In this document: positions 1 to 5,954 of the stretch, piece by piece
Layout: the number at the start of each line of letters is the position of its first letter
Position numbering within the stretch: position 1 is the first letter of the stretch
NCBI GenBank assembly: GCA_002347185.1
Contig: DDXK01000016.1
Coordinates: 17,440 to 28,275, forward strand
Origin: Desulfobulbaceae bacterium UBA2262
GTDB lineage: Bacteria > Desulfobacterota > Desulfobulbia > Desulfobulbales > Desulfurivibrionaceae
Direction: 5' to 3'
DNA length: 10,836 nucleotides
The notes under the pieces: generated by a model
Databases searched by the model: none
What the model saw: the letters and a program-made list of their open reading frames with translations, nothing else
What the model was told of the DNA's origin: nothing
Translations under genes and position numbers: made by a program

Positions 1-162
1 GGTGTCCTCGGCGGCGATCAGGTCCGCCTCCTTGAGAACCCGAAGGGCCCGGATGGTGATGTCTTCCAGATTGCCGATGGGGGTGGCCACCACAAAGAGG
101 GTGCCGGGCCTTCCCTCCCCCCTTTCGACGGCGCGGCGCGGATGCTTGCGGCTCTGCCTCAT
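1..162 (-). CDS. rsmI: 16S rRNA (cytidine(1402)-2'-O)-methyltransferase RsmI, N-terminal part (runs off left edge)
   Basis: The first 54 codons of RsmI are visible on the minus strand. RsmI uses S-adenosylmethionine to 2'-O-methylate C1402 in the decoding centre of 16S rRNA. The visible part carries the family's N-terminal signature: a GTLFVVATPIGNLEDIT strand-loop, then RALRVLKEADLIAAEDT, up to the last complete codon in the window. These are the first beta strand and SAM-binding loop of the tetrapyrrole-methylase fold. The ATG at 160-162 gives a 19-residue basic leader before the conserved part, which is normal for the family. The ATG overlaps the TGA of the upstream histidine kinase (ATGA), so translation is probably coupled. 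The rest of the gene is outside the window. The identification comes from the recognised motif and is firm; the exact start is less so, because the purine stretch before it is only a modest ribosome-binding site. Confidence 0.9.
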   Translation of the reverse strand, partial: MRQSRKHPRRAVERGEGRPGTLFVVATPIGNLEDITIRALRVLKEADLIAAEDT

Positions 163-944
163 CCCCGCGCCGCCTGGCTCGGAAGAAGAAGCTGAAAAGA
201 GGTGCAACCCGGACTGCTCTCACAGGAAATCGCGACACCGCAGCGACCGGCGAGATCGAGGGCCAGATAGAGACCCAGACCGAAATGTCCTTCCCGGGTC
301 GAGAAGAAAGGCTCGTAGATTCTGGGAAGGACCGCCGGGTCGATGCCCGGACCATTGTCCTCGACGCGAACGACGATGCCGGCCTCGACCCGCAGGATCT
401 CCACCGCCAACCGGGCTTCGTCCCGCTCCCGCAGAGCATCCAGGGCGTTCTGCAGGACAAAATGAACAATCTGGTGCAGCTCAAGATGATGGCTTGCAAG
501 GGCGGGCGCGTCTTCCGCCAGCGTCACCTTCTTTTCCACCTTGTGCTTGAAGAAATTATCCGCGCAGAGGAACTCCAGCTCCGTCTCGACCACCGTGTTG
601 ACCGTATAGGGACTCACCCCGGAAAGCTGGCTGAAATCCGGAAGGATCAGGGTGCGATGCAGGAGATTCTGGCTCTGCACCACCTTCTCCTTCATCTGGG
701 CAAGGGAAGAAGTCCGGCGGCCGATCAGCTCGTACAGCGCCGCCGCCTCGGAGCCTGGCTGGCTCTCCTGCATTCGGGCCAGCATCTCCAGGGCCTTTGC
801 CACCATCAGCTCAAAAAGTTCGGTCTGCAGGGAAAAAACCTGAACCATGCCATTGAGGTTATGGATAATCCCCCGAAACATCCGCCCCACAGCCGCGTCC
901 TGACTCTGGGCCAGATAAGCGGCCTCCCATTGCTCTGCCTGCAT
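159..944 (-). CDS. Small soluble sensor histidine kinase (no transmembrane or PAS input domain)
   Basis: A 261-aa cytoplasmic histidine kinase. The putative phospho-acceptor is His28 in GIIHNLNGMVQVF; the usual acidic residue after His is Asn here, as in the HNLN-type H-boxes of some orphan kinases. A helical dimerisation stretch covers residues about 20-105. The HATPase_c domain follows: N-box Asn166 (VLQNALDAL), G1 box 196-200 (DNGPG), F box around 210-215 (YEPFFSTR) and G2 box 222-225 (GLGL). No membrane segment, PAS or GAF domain is present, so any input must come from a partner protein or through the short N-terminus. A clear purine-rich ribosome-binding site (GGGAGGGG) precedes the ATG. 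The stop overlaps the rsmI start, so the two are probably one transcript. No response regulator is encoded nearby. Function as a kinase is well supported; the signal and partner are unknown. Confidence 0.82.
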   Translation of the reverse strand: MQAEQWEAAYLAQSQDAAVGRMFRGIIHNLNGMVQVFSLQTELFELMVAKALEMLARMQESQPGSEAAALYELIGRRTSSLAQMKEKVVQSQNLLHRTLILPDFSQLSGVSPYTVNTVVETELEFLCADNFFKHKVEKKVTLAEDAPALASHHLELHQIVHFVLQNALDALRERDEARLAVEILRVEAGIVVRVEDNGPGIDPAVLPRIYEPFFSTREGHFGLGLYLALDLAGRCGVAISCESSPGCTSFQLLLPSQAARG

Positions 945-1086
945 CGTCCCCTCCCTCTGCTGCGTCCAGCAAACCCGCGCACTTGCCCGACCGAAAACCG
1001 CCTGCGCCCGGATTCACCCAGCCTTGCCCCCCGGCGCTTACGCCTCCGCAGCTTTTGCGCGCATTTTTCCTTTCCCGCCAGGCCAC

Positions 1087-1115
1087 AATATAACTTACCC
1101 GCTCTTTCCGGAACA
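1087..1115 (-). promoter_or_regulatory. Candidate promoter for the kinase-rsmI pair
   Basis: Reading the minus strand, TATATT (1087-1092) lies 17 nt downstream of a weak -35 candidate, TGTTCC (1110-1115). It points toward the histidine kinase and would leave a leader of roughly 135 nt. The -35 is poor, but it falls between the arms of the inverted repeat at 1105-1136, which would suit an activated or repressed promoter. This is a weak call based on pattern only. Confidence 0.25.
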
Positions 1116-1136
1116 TTCCAGGGGATTGTCCGGAAA
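1105..1136. repeat. Inverted repeat in the divergent intergenic region
   Basis: TTTCCGGA (1105-1112) and its exact reverse complement TCCGGAAA (1129-1136) are separated by 16 nt. The element sits in the 945-1172 spacer between the divergently transcribed kinase and U32-family genes, about 37 bp upstream of the latter's first ATG. It could be an operator shared by both promoters. As a hairpin it would have an 8-bp stem but no T tract, so a terminator is unlikely. Apart from this and the promoter candidate I see nothing else in the spacer. Confidence 0.35.
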
Positions 1137-1172
1137 ACGGCGGACTGGCACTCGCCGACGAATTGGGCTACC

Positions 1173-2291
1173 ATGAAGAAGCTGCTCCTTCCCGGCAAAA
1201 CACTCGCGACGGCAAAAACGACCATGCTTCCCCTCGATGTCCCCTTCCTGCCCGACCCGGCCTATGTGCAATTCCTCAATACGCAGAAGGCCGCCCTCCA
1301 CTCGGTGCATTTCAGCCTTTTCCTTCCGGCCATTCCCGACGGGCGCCACCGCCCGCAGGCTGGCTCCGGATTCGCGGCACTGGCCGCGGCCCTGAAAAAA
1401 CTTAAGGGACCGAAAAAGTATGCCCTCCTGAACAGCCGTTTCCACCATCCCCGCCTCTATGGCGACAGAACCCTGCTGGCGGAACTCGCGGAACGTCTGA
1501 ACATGCTGCATGCAGAAGGCTGCCTCGACGGCATCGTTTTCGTCGATTTCTACCTGCTCCAGGCCCTCTCCGACCACGCCCCGGAGCTGGCCCGTGCGCT
1601 TGAAGCGGTGCCGGGCGTCAACTGCATGCTCGACTCCCTGGAACGGATCAGCGCCTGCTGCGAGGCCATCGGCCGCAGCAACTTCAGGCTGCCGGCTAAG
1701 CTCAACCTGGACCGCTCCCTCAACCGGCGCCCCGAAGCGCTCAGGAACCTCTCGCAAGAATGCCGCCGCCATTTTCCGGGGGTCAAGCTCACCCTGCTTG
1801 CCAACGAAGGCTGCCTCGCCCACTGCCCCTTCAAATTGAGCCACGACGCCCAGATCGCCTTTGCCAACCTTGGGCCTGCCGCCAACGGAACCTTTGCCGC
1901 CAACAGAGATCTGGGCTGCATCCGGGTGCTTTCGGAAAACCCGGAGCAATTTTTCAAATCGCCTTTTATCCGGCCCGAGGACCAAGGACAGTACGAGGGG
2001 GTGGCGGACGCCATCAAGCTCTGCGGCCGTACCCTGGGCCCGGCCTTTCTCATGCGGGCCGTAAAGGCCTATGCCGACGGCCGCTATGATGGCAACCTGC
2101 TCGATCTCCTCGACACCCTGGAATGGCTGGTCCCCACCCTCTACGTCGACAACGCCGCGCTGCCAGACGATTTTTACCGACAACTCACGAAATGCGACCG
2201 GCAATGCGCACGCTGCCGTTTCTGCAAAGAACTCCTGGCCGGGCACGGCAGGAGCCTCCCCCTCTCCCTGCCGGACTTCCGGAAAAAGTGA
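1173..2291 (+). CDS. Peptidase U32-family-like protein with two cysteine clusters
   Basis: A 372-aa soluble protein resembling the U32 family, whose characterised members UbiU, UbiV and the RlhA/TrhP group act in anaerobic ubiquinone hydroxylation or RNA modification rather than as proven peptidases. The family-like core is a barrel of alternating strands and helices, with ANEGCLAHCPF at 210-220 (Cys213, Cys218), Cys249 (DLGC), the stretch SPFIRPEDQGQYEGV (263-277) and Cys284 in IKLCGRT. In UbiU/UbiV four such cysteines hold a 4Fe-4S cluster. A second group, CX3CX2CX2C (Cys341, 345, 348, 351), lies near the C-terminus. Neither candidate start has a strong ribosome-binding site. The ATG at 1224 would begin the protein at MLPLDVPFLPDP, close to where the family usually starts, and is a good alternative. 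The 90-aa gene begins 6 bp after the stop, so the two are probably co-transcribed. The substrate is unknown. Confidence 0.75.
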   Translation: MKKLLLPGKTLATAKTTMLPLDVPFLPDPAYVQFLNTQKAALHSVHFSLFLPAIPDGRHRPQAGSGFAALAAALKKLKGPKKYALLNSRFHHPRLYGDRTLLAELAERLNMLHAEGCLDGIVFVDFYLLQALSDHAPELARALEAVPGVNCMLDSLERISACCEAIGRSNFRLPAKLNLDRSLNRRPEALRNLSQECRRHFPGVKLTLLANEGCLAHCPFKLSHDAQIAFANLGPAANGTFAANRDLGCIRVLSENPEQFFKSPFIRPEDQGQYEGVADAIKLCGRTLGPAFLMRAVKAYADGRYDGNLLDLLDTLEWLVPTLYVDNAALPDDFYRQLTKCDRQCARCRFCKELLAGHGRSLPLSLPDFRKK

Positions 2292-2297
2292 GTACAC

Positions 2298-2570
2298 ATG
2301 GAATCCATGCAACTTCTGATCAAGCCGCTTGTTTTCCTGGTTATTGTCCTGCTCTTCTATTTCTGCTGCATCCGCTCGATCCGCAAGATGCTGCGCCCGC
2401 AGCGGACAAAGAATTCGCCGCCGATTCTGCCTTCAGGCGAGGAAGAGGACCTGCGGCTGCCCAAGAAAAAGATGAGCGATCAGGAGCTGATCGCCCGCCT
2501 TTCTGCCAGCGACCCTGAGCGGGCCAAGGAATTGATCAAAAAGTGGATAAAGGAGAAGGAGGACGGTTAA
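2298..2570 (+). CDS. Small single-pass membrane protein with a FliF-tail-like C-terminus
   Basis: A 90-aa protein of unassigned function. Residues 6-25 form one hydrophobic membrane segment (LLIKPLVFLVIVLLFYFCC), followed by a basic stop-transfer region (RSIRKMLRPQR), so the soluble part is probably cytoplasmic. The rest is a Pro/Glu-rich linker and a charged helical end, SASDPERAKELIKKWIKEKE. That end resembles the extreme C-terminus of the flagellar MS-ring protein FliF (pattern DPE-x-A-xx-L-xx-W), the part that binds FliG. The resemblance is short and could be convergence. A second in-frame ATG at 2307 has GGAA just upstream and is a possible alternative start. The gene follows the U32-like gene by 6 bp. 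No terminator is visible before the next promoter. Confidence 0.7.
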   Translation: MESMQLLIKPLVFLVIVLLFYFCCIRSIRKMLRPQRTKNSPPILPSGEEEDLRLPKKKMSDQELIARLSASDPERAKELIKKWIKEKEDG

Positions 2571-2617
2571 CCTTCCCCAAAGACCACCCGGCTCCAGGCC
2601 GCCCTGCCAATTCACGA

Positions 2618-2645
2618 TTGACAGCGCCCTCCCTGTTTGTATAAT
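2618..2645 (+). promoter_or_regulatory. Near-consensus sigma-70 promoter of the metal-resistance operon
   Basis: TTGACA (2618-2623) and TATAAT (2640-2645) both match the sigma-70 consensus in all six positions, with a 16-bp spacer. Transcription would start about 2652, inside the palindromic operator. An intrinsically strong promoter held off by a repressor on the start site is the usual arrangement for ArsR/SmtB-regulated metal efflux genes. Confidence 0.9.
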
Positions 2646-2646
2646 A

Positions 2647-2660
2647 TGAACATATGTTCA
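2647..2660. promoter_or_regulatory. SmtB/CadC/CzrA-type operator
   Basis: TGAACATATGTTCA is a perfect 14-bp palindrome directly downstream of the -10 box and over the expected start of transcription. It matches the TGAACA-N2-TGTTCA half-site arrangement known for ArsR/SmtB repressors (SmtB, ZiaR, CadC, CzrA). The flanks (ATA before, GATATT after) continue the A/T-rich character of such operators. It almost certainly binds the repressor encoded just downstream, giving autoregulation and metal-dependent derepression. Confidence 0.88.
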
Positions 2661-2681
2661 GATATTAAATGGAGCAGCACT

Positions 2682-3038
2682 ATGCCCGCCCCCCTCGACC
2701 AGTGCCAATGCCGCATCATCCACGAAGAGAAGGTGCAACGCGCCCGACAATCTCTTCTCTCCGGGGAAGAGACAGACCGCCTTGCCTTGTTCTTCAAGGC
2801 CTTTGCCGACCCCACCCGGCTGAAGATGCTCTGGTCCCTGCTGCAAGAAGAGATGTGCGTCTGCGACCTGGCAGCCCTTTTGGGGGTGAGCGAATCGGCG
2901 GTGAGCCATCAGTTGCGGCTGCTCCGGCAGGCGGCCCTGGTGACCAACCGGCGGGAAGGGCCGGTTCTCTATTACCGGCTGGCCGACGACCATGTCCGGC
3001 AGCTTGTCGAGCTTGCCCTGGAACACATCGAGGAATAA
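2682..3038 (+). CDS. ArsR/SmtB-family metal-responsive repressor, CadC-like
   Basis: A 118-aa winged-helix repressor. The DNA-recognition helix is in LGVSESAVSHQLRLLR (67-82), followed by a beta wing (VTNRREGPVLYYRL). Two metal sites known from CadC can be seen. The alpha3N site has N-terminal CQC (Cys8, Cys10) and CVCD (Cys59, Cys61). The alpha5 site has ADDH (Asp102 or Asp103, His104) and ALEHIEE (His115 with Glu117/Glu118). This ligand set points to Cd/Pb/Zn or a similar soft or borderline metal rather than arsenite. I chose the ATG at 2682 because GGAG lies 7 nt upstream. The earlier in-frame ATG at 2637 would place the operator inside the coding region and precede the predicted transcript start. 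The permease gene begins 3 bp after the stop. Binding of metal should release the repressor from the upstream palindrome. Confidence 0.93.
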   Translation: MPAPLDQCQCRIIHEEKVQRARQSLLSGEETDRLALFFKAFADPTRLKMLWSLLQEEMCVCDLAALLGVSESAVSHQLRLLRQAALVTNRREGPVLYYRLADDHVRQLVELALEHIEE

Positions 3039-3041
3039 GCC

Positions 3042-4166
3042 ATGGAATTCATCGTCGCCATCTTCTCCGCTTCCTGGGAGCTGCTCCTTGAGGCGGCGAT
3101 CTACATACTTTTCGGCATAGTCATCGGCGGCCTGCTCAAGGTTTTTCTCTCGCCCGCCTACGTTGCCCGCCATCTCGGCCAGGGCCGCTTCAGCTCGGTG
3201 GTCAAGGCGGCGCTCTTCGGCATCCCCCTGCCGCTCTGCTCCTGCGGGGTGTTGCCCGCGGCGGCCGCCTTGAAAAAACAGGGGGCCAACAACGGCGCCA
3301 CCACCGCCTTTCTCATCTCCACCCCGGAATCGGGGGTGGACTCCATCTTCATCACCTATGCGCTGCTCGATCCGCTCATGACCGTGGCCCGACCGCTGGC
3401 CGCCTTTCTTTCCGCCGTGCTGGCAGGCTTCAGCGAAAACCTCATGAATCCGCCCCGGCCGCGATTGCCCATGGCCCAGCCCTCCGGCCCCGCCGGTGAA
3501 GGAACCGCACACTCCGCGGAGCCGGAACCCCTTCCTGGCCTGCGCCGCAAGATCGCCGCCGGCCTGCGCTATGCCTTTGGCGAACTCTGGGGAGATCTGG
3601 CCGGCTGGTTCTTTGTCGGCCTCCTCCTGGCCGGGCTCATCACCGTCCTGGTGCCGGACCAGCTCATCACCGGCTATCTCACCGGCGGGCTTTCCGCCAT
3701 GCTCCTGATGCTGGCCTTCGGCATCCCCCTCTATATCTGCGCCACCGCCTCCACCCCCATTGCCGCAGCCTTTATTCTCAAGGGCGTCAGCCCGGGCGCG
3801 GCCCTGGTCTTTCTCCTGGTGGGGCCCGCCACCAACATCGCCTCGCTGACCATGCTGGTGGGCCTGCTCGGCAAACGGGCCACCGCCCTCTACCTGACCT
3901 GCATCTCCCTGACCGCCGTCTGCTGCGGGCTGCTACTGGACGCAATCTATGTTGGCCTGGGAATTTCCGCCCAGGCCATGATCGGGCAGGCGGCGGAACT
4001 GGTCCCCTATCCTCTGGAGCTGACCGGCGCCCTCCTGCTCGTGGCCCTCTCCCTCAAGCCGCTGGCAAAAGGTCTCAGAGCCCGCTTCACAAACAGAGAC
4101 ACAGCCGGGACAAGCTGCGGCTGTTCCGGCTCATGCGGGACAAAGACAAGGAGGAAGGAGGAGTAA
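3042..4166 (+). CDS. COG0701/SO_0444-type heavy-metal efflux permease
   Basis: A 374-aa polytopic inner-membrane permease of the DUF318/COG0701 family (SO_0444 Cu/Zn efflux and ArsP relatives). Two homologous halves are visible. The first has IPLPLCSCGVLPAAAALKKQG (from residue 61, with Cys66-Ser-Cys68) and FLISTPESGVDSI. The second has FGIPLYICATASTPIAAA (226-243) and LLVGPATNIASL. A loop of about 40 residues, rich in Pro/Arg/Glu, joins the halves (135-170). The C-terminal tail carries SCGCSGSCG (Cys359, 361, 365), a likely cytoplasmic metal-binding tag, followed by a basic end. GAGGAA precedes the ATG, and the gene is the second in an operon with the CadC-like repressor, so metal-induced export is the expected role. 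The exact metal is unknown: SO_0444 relatives and the repressor's ligands favour Zn, Cu or Cd over organoarsenicals. Confidence 0.9.
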   Translation: MEFIVAIFSASWELLLEAAIYILFGIVIGGLLKVFLSPAYVARHLGQGRFSSVVKAALFGIPLPLCSCGVLPAAAALKKQGANNGATTAFLISTPESGVDSIFITYALLDPLMTVARPLAAFLSAVLAGFSENLMNPPRPRLPMAQPSGPAGEGTAHSAEPEPLPGLRRKIAAGLRYAFGELWGDLAGWFFVGLLLAGLITVLVPDQLITGYLTGGLSAMLLMLAFGIPLYICATASTPIAAAFILKGVSPGAALVFLLVGPATNIASLTMLVGLLGKRATALYLTCISLTAVCCGLLLDAIYVGLGISAQAMIGQAAELVPYPLELTGALLLVALSLKPLAKGLRARFTNRDTAGTSCGCSGSCGTKTRRKEE

Positions 4167-4179
4167 GGGGAGGAGGAGG
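4148..4179 (+). other. Polypurine tract at a convergent gene junction
   Basis: Sixteen purines (4148-4163), one T, then 15 more purines (4165-4179) span the end of the permease gene and the 13-bp gap to the converging kinase gene. The tract contains several GGAGG/GGGG runs. No hairpin terminator is visible between the two convergent genes, so the tract may influence transcription ends through G-rich RNA or DNA structure. It may equally be chance, since part of it encodes the basic/acidic RRKEE tail. Confidence 0.5.
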
Positions 4180-5907
4180 TCAGGAAAAGATGGGCAGCGA
4201 GTCTTCCCTGGGCCCGCCCTTGATGGGCAGGGTGACGACAAAAAGGGCCCCTTTGCCGCGGACGCTCTTGGCGGTGATGCTGCCGCCGTGCCGCTTGATG
4301 ATGCCGTAGCTGACGGAAAGCCCCAGGCCGGTACCCTCCACCGCCGGCTTGGTGGAATAGAAGGGCTCGAAGATATAGTCCATATCCTTGGCCTTGATCC
4401 CCTTGCCGCTGTCCTGAATGCTGATCCGCACCTGTTCGCCGGCCACTTCGGTGGCGATGCGGATCTTCCCGCCCGTAGACGGAATCGCCTCCTCGGCATT
4501 GGCAAGCAGGTTGAGGAGCACCTGCTTGAGCTGATCCGCCACCGCCTGCACCATGGGCAGCTCTTCGGCAAAAGCCCGCTCCACCTCGATCTGCCGGTCC
4601 CTGAGCTTCTTGTTCATGAAGAGCAGCAGATCGTCGATGATCCGGTGCAGGTCCACCGGCGCGAACTTGCCAGTGGTGGGCCGGTTGAAGTCCTGCAGGC
4701 TGCTGATCAGATCCTTGATCCGGCCGCACTCGGCAATGGCCAGATCGAGCATCTCCGTATCGGTCTTGCCCAGGGTGATCTCCTTGCGCAGGCTCTTCAG
4801 GAAATTCCGGATGCCGATGATCGGGTTGCCAAACTCGTGGGCGATGGAGGCGGCGAGCTTACCGACGGCGCTCAATTTTTCCGCGTGCAGCAGCTGCTCG
4901 TGGGTATGACGCAGCTGATTGGTGCGCTCTTCCACCCGCGCCTCGAGCTCATCGTTCATCTGCCGGATCTCCGCCTCCATGTCTTTGCGGTCCGTCACGT
5001 CCTGCAGGGTTTCGATGGCGCCGATGATCTCTCCGGCCCGGTTCTTGATGGGCGCGGCCGTAAAAAAAAGCCACTTGCTGGCGGCGCCGAAATCAAAAAA
5101 ATCCTCCGCCTCGTAGGCTCCGGCAAGCAGGGAGGAAGGACGGTACTTGCCCGAATAGAACTTGGCGATCTGGGGCTCCCTGGCGGCCTGCACCACCAGG
5201 TCGGCCAGAGTGGGCCGCCTGTAGAGATAAAAGGCCTTCCACTGGTTCTGGGTGCCGACCATTTCCGCGGCCGGGTAGCCGGTCAGCCGGGCGCAGGCCT
5301 TGTTCCAGTGGGTGATGGTGTGGTTCTCGTCGATGACAAAGGTGGCAATGGAGCTGCCCTGCAGAATCTGCGCCAGCCGCTCCCTGCTTTCCAGGAGATC
5401 CTCCTCGGCCTGCTGCCGCTCGACGATCTCCTGGGCGAGGATGGCGTTGTACTCCTGATAGCTGCTGGTGCGGGAGGCAATCTGCTTCTCAAGGAGGGCA
5501 TAGCCCTCGCGCAGGGCATCCTCCCGTTTCCGCTCCTCGCTCACCTCGCGGATCAGTTCGGAAAAGCCGCAGAGCCTCTCCTTTTCGTAGACCGGGCTGA
5601 AAGAACGTTCAAAATAACAGGTGCCCTTGCGCGGACAGTTGCGGCTGAACTCGACTGTGAAGCTTTTCCCGGACAGGGCGCGCTGGTAGAGGTCGTTGGC
5701 CCAGGAACGCTGGCCGTTGGGGAGTACATACTGGTGGCGCATGCCGGGCGCCACCGTCAGGTTGAATACCTCCTTCATGAAGCTGGCATAGGCCCTGTTC
5801 AGATAGACAAAGCGCGCTTCGCCATCGACCAGGGCTATGCCTTCCTCGCGGCTGTCCAGAAGCAGTTCGAGGGACTGGGCATTGTGCGGGGTCAACTTTG
5901 CCGTCAT
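4180..5907 (-). CDS. Sensor histidine kinase with two PAS domains
   Basis: A 575-aa cytoplasmic kinase with no membrane segment. Order: PAS1 (about 15-135), coiled coil (about 125-185), PAS2 (about 185-310, ending IGAIETLQDVTDRK), a second coiled coil, HisKA with His357 in SIAHEFGNPIIGIRNFL, and HATPase_c with N-box Asn470, G1 DSGKG (499-503), F box YIFEPFYSTK and G2 GTGLGL (525-530). PAS1 contains a cysteine pair, CPRKGTC (Cys91, Cys97), which might bind a metal or act as a thiol switch. I chose the ATG at 5905-5907 because AAAAGGATTTC lies just upstream. A longer form starting at 5955 would overlap the lapD stop by one base (TGATG) but lacks a Shine-Dalgarno site and adds 16 unremarkable residues. 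Either way the gene directly follows lapD and is probably co-transcribed. No response regulator or receiver domain is present. It may report a redox or energy signal to the adhesion system; this is inference. Confidence 0.88.
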   Translation of the reverse strand: MTAKLTPHNAQSLELLLDSREEGIALVDGEARFVYLNRAYASFMKEVFNLTVAPGMRHQYVLPNGQRSWANDLYQRALSGKSFTVEFSRNCPRKGTCYFERSFSPVYEKERLCGFSELIREVSEERKREDALREGYALLEKQIASRTSSYQEYNAILAQEIVERQQAEEDLLESRERLAQILQGSSIATFVIDENHTITHWNKACARLTGYPAAEMVGTQNQWKAFYLYRRPTLADLVVQAAREPQIAKFYSGKYRPSSLLAGAYEAEDFFDFGAASKWLFFTAAPIKNRAGEIIGAIETLQDVTDRKDMEAEIRQMNDELEARVEERTNQLRHTHEQLLHAEKLSAVGKLAASIAHEFGNPIIGIRNFLKSLRKEITLGKTDTEMLDLAIAECGRIKDLISSLQDFNRPTTGKFAPVDLHRIIDDLLLFMNKKLRDRQIEVERAFAEELPMVQAVADQLKQVLLNLLANAEEAIPSTGGKIRIATEVAGEQVRISIQDSGKGIKAKDMDYIFEPFYSTKPAVEGTGLGLSVSYGIIKRHGGSITAKSVRGKGALFVVTLPIKGGPREDSLPIFS

Positions 5908-5954
5908 GAAATCCTTTTCGCCGGGAGCTGGCCTTTGGCCGGCGGGGAGAGGCA

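Noticed and set aside
1147..1162. Sigma-54-like TGGCAC element upstream of the U32-like gene
   Set aside because: The TTGC-type -12 half at proper spacing is missing.
285..1172. Long 5' extension of the U32-like frame upstream of the ATG at 1173
   Set aside because: It runs antisense to the well-supported histidine kinase gene and shows no protein family features.
1095..2312. 405-codon open frame on the minus strand
   Set aside because: Antisense to the U32-like gene, which has recognisable conserved cysteine motifs.
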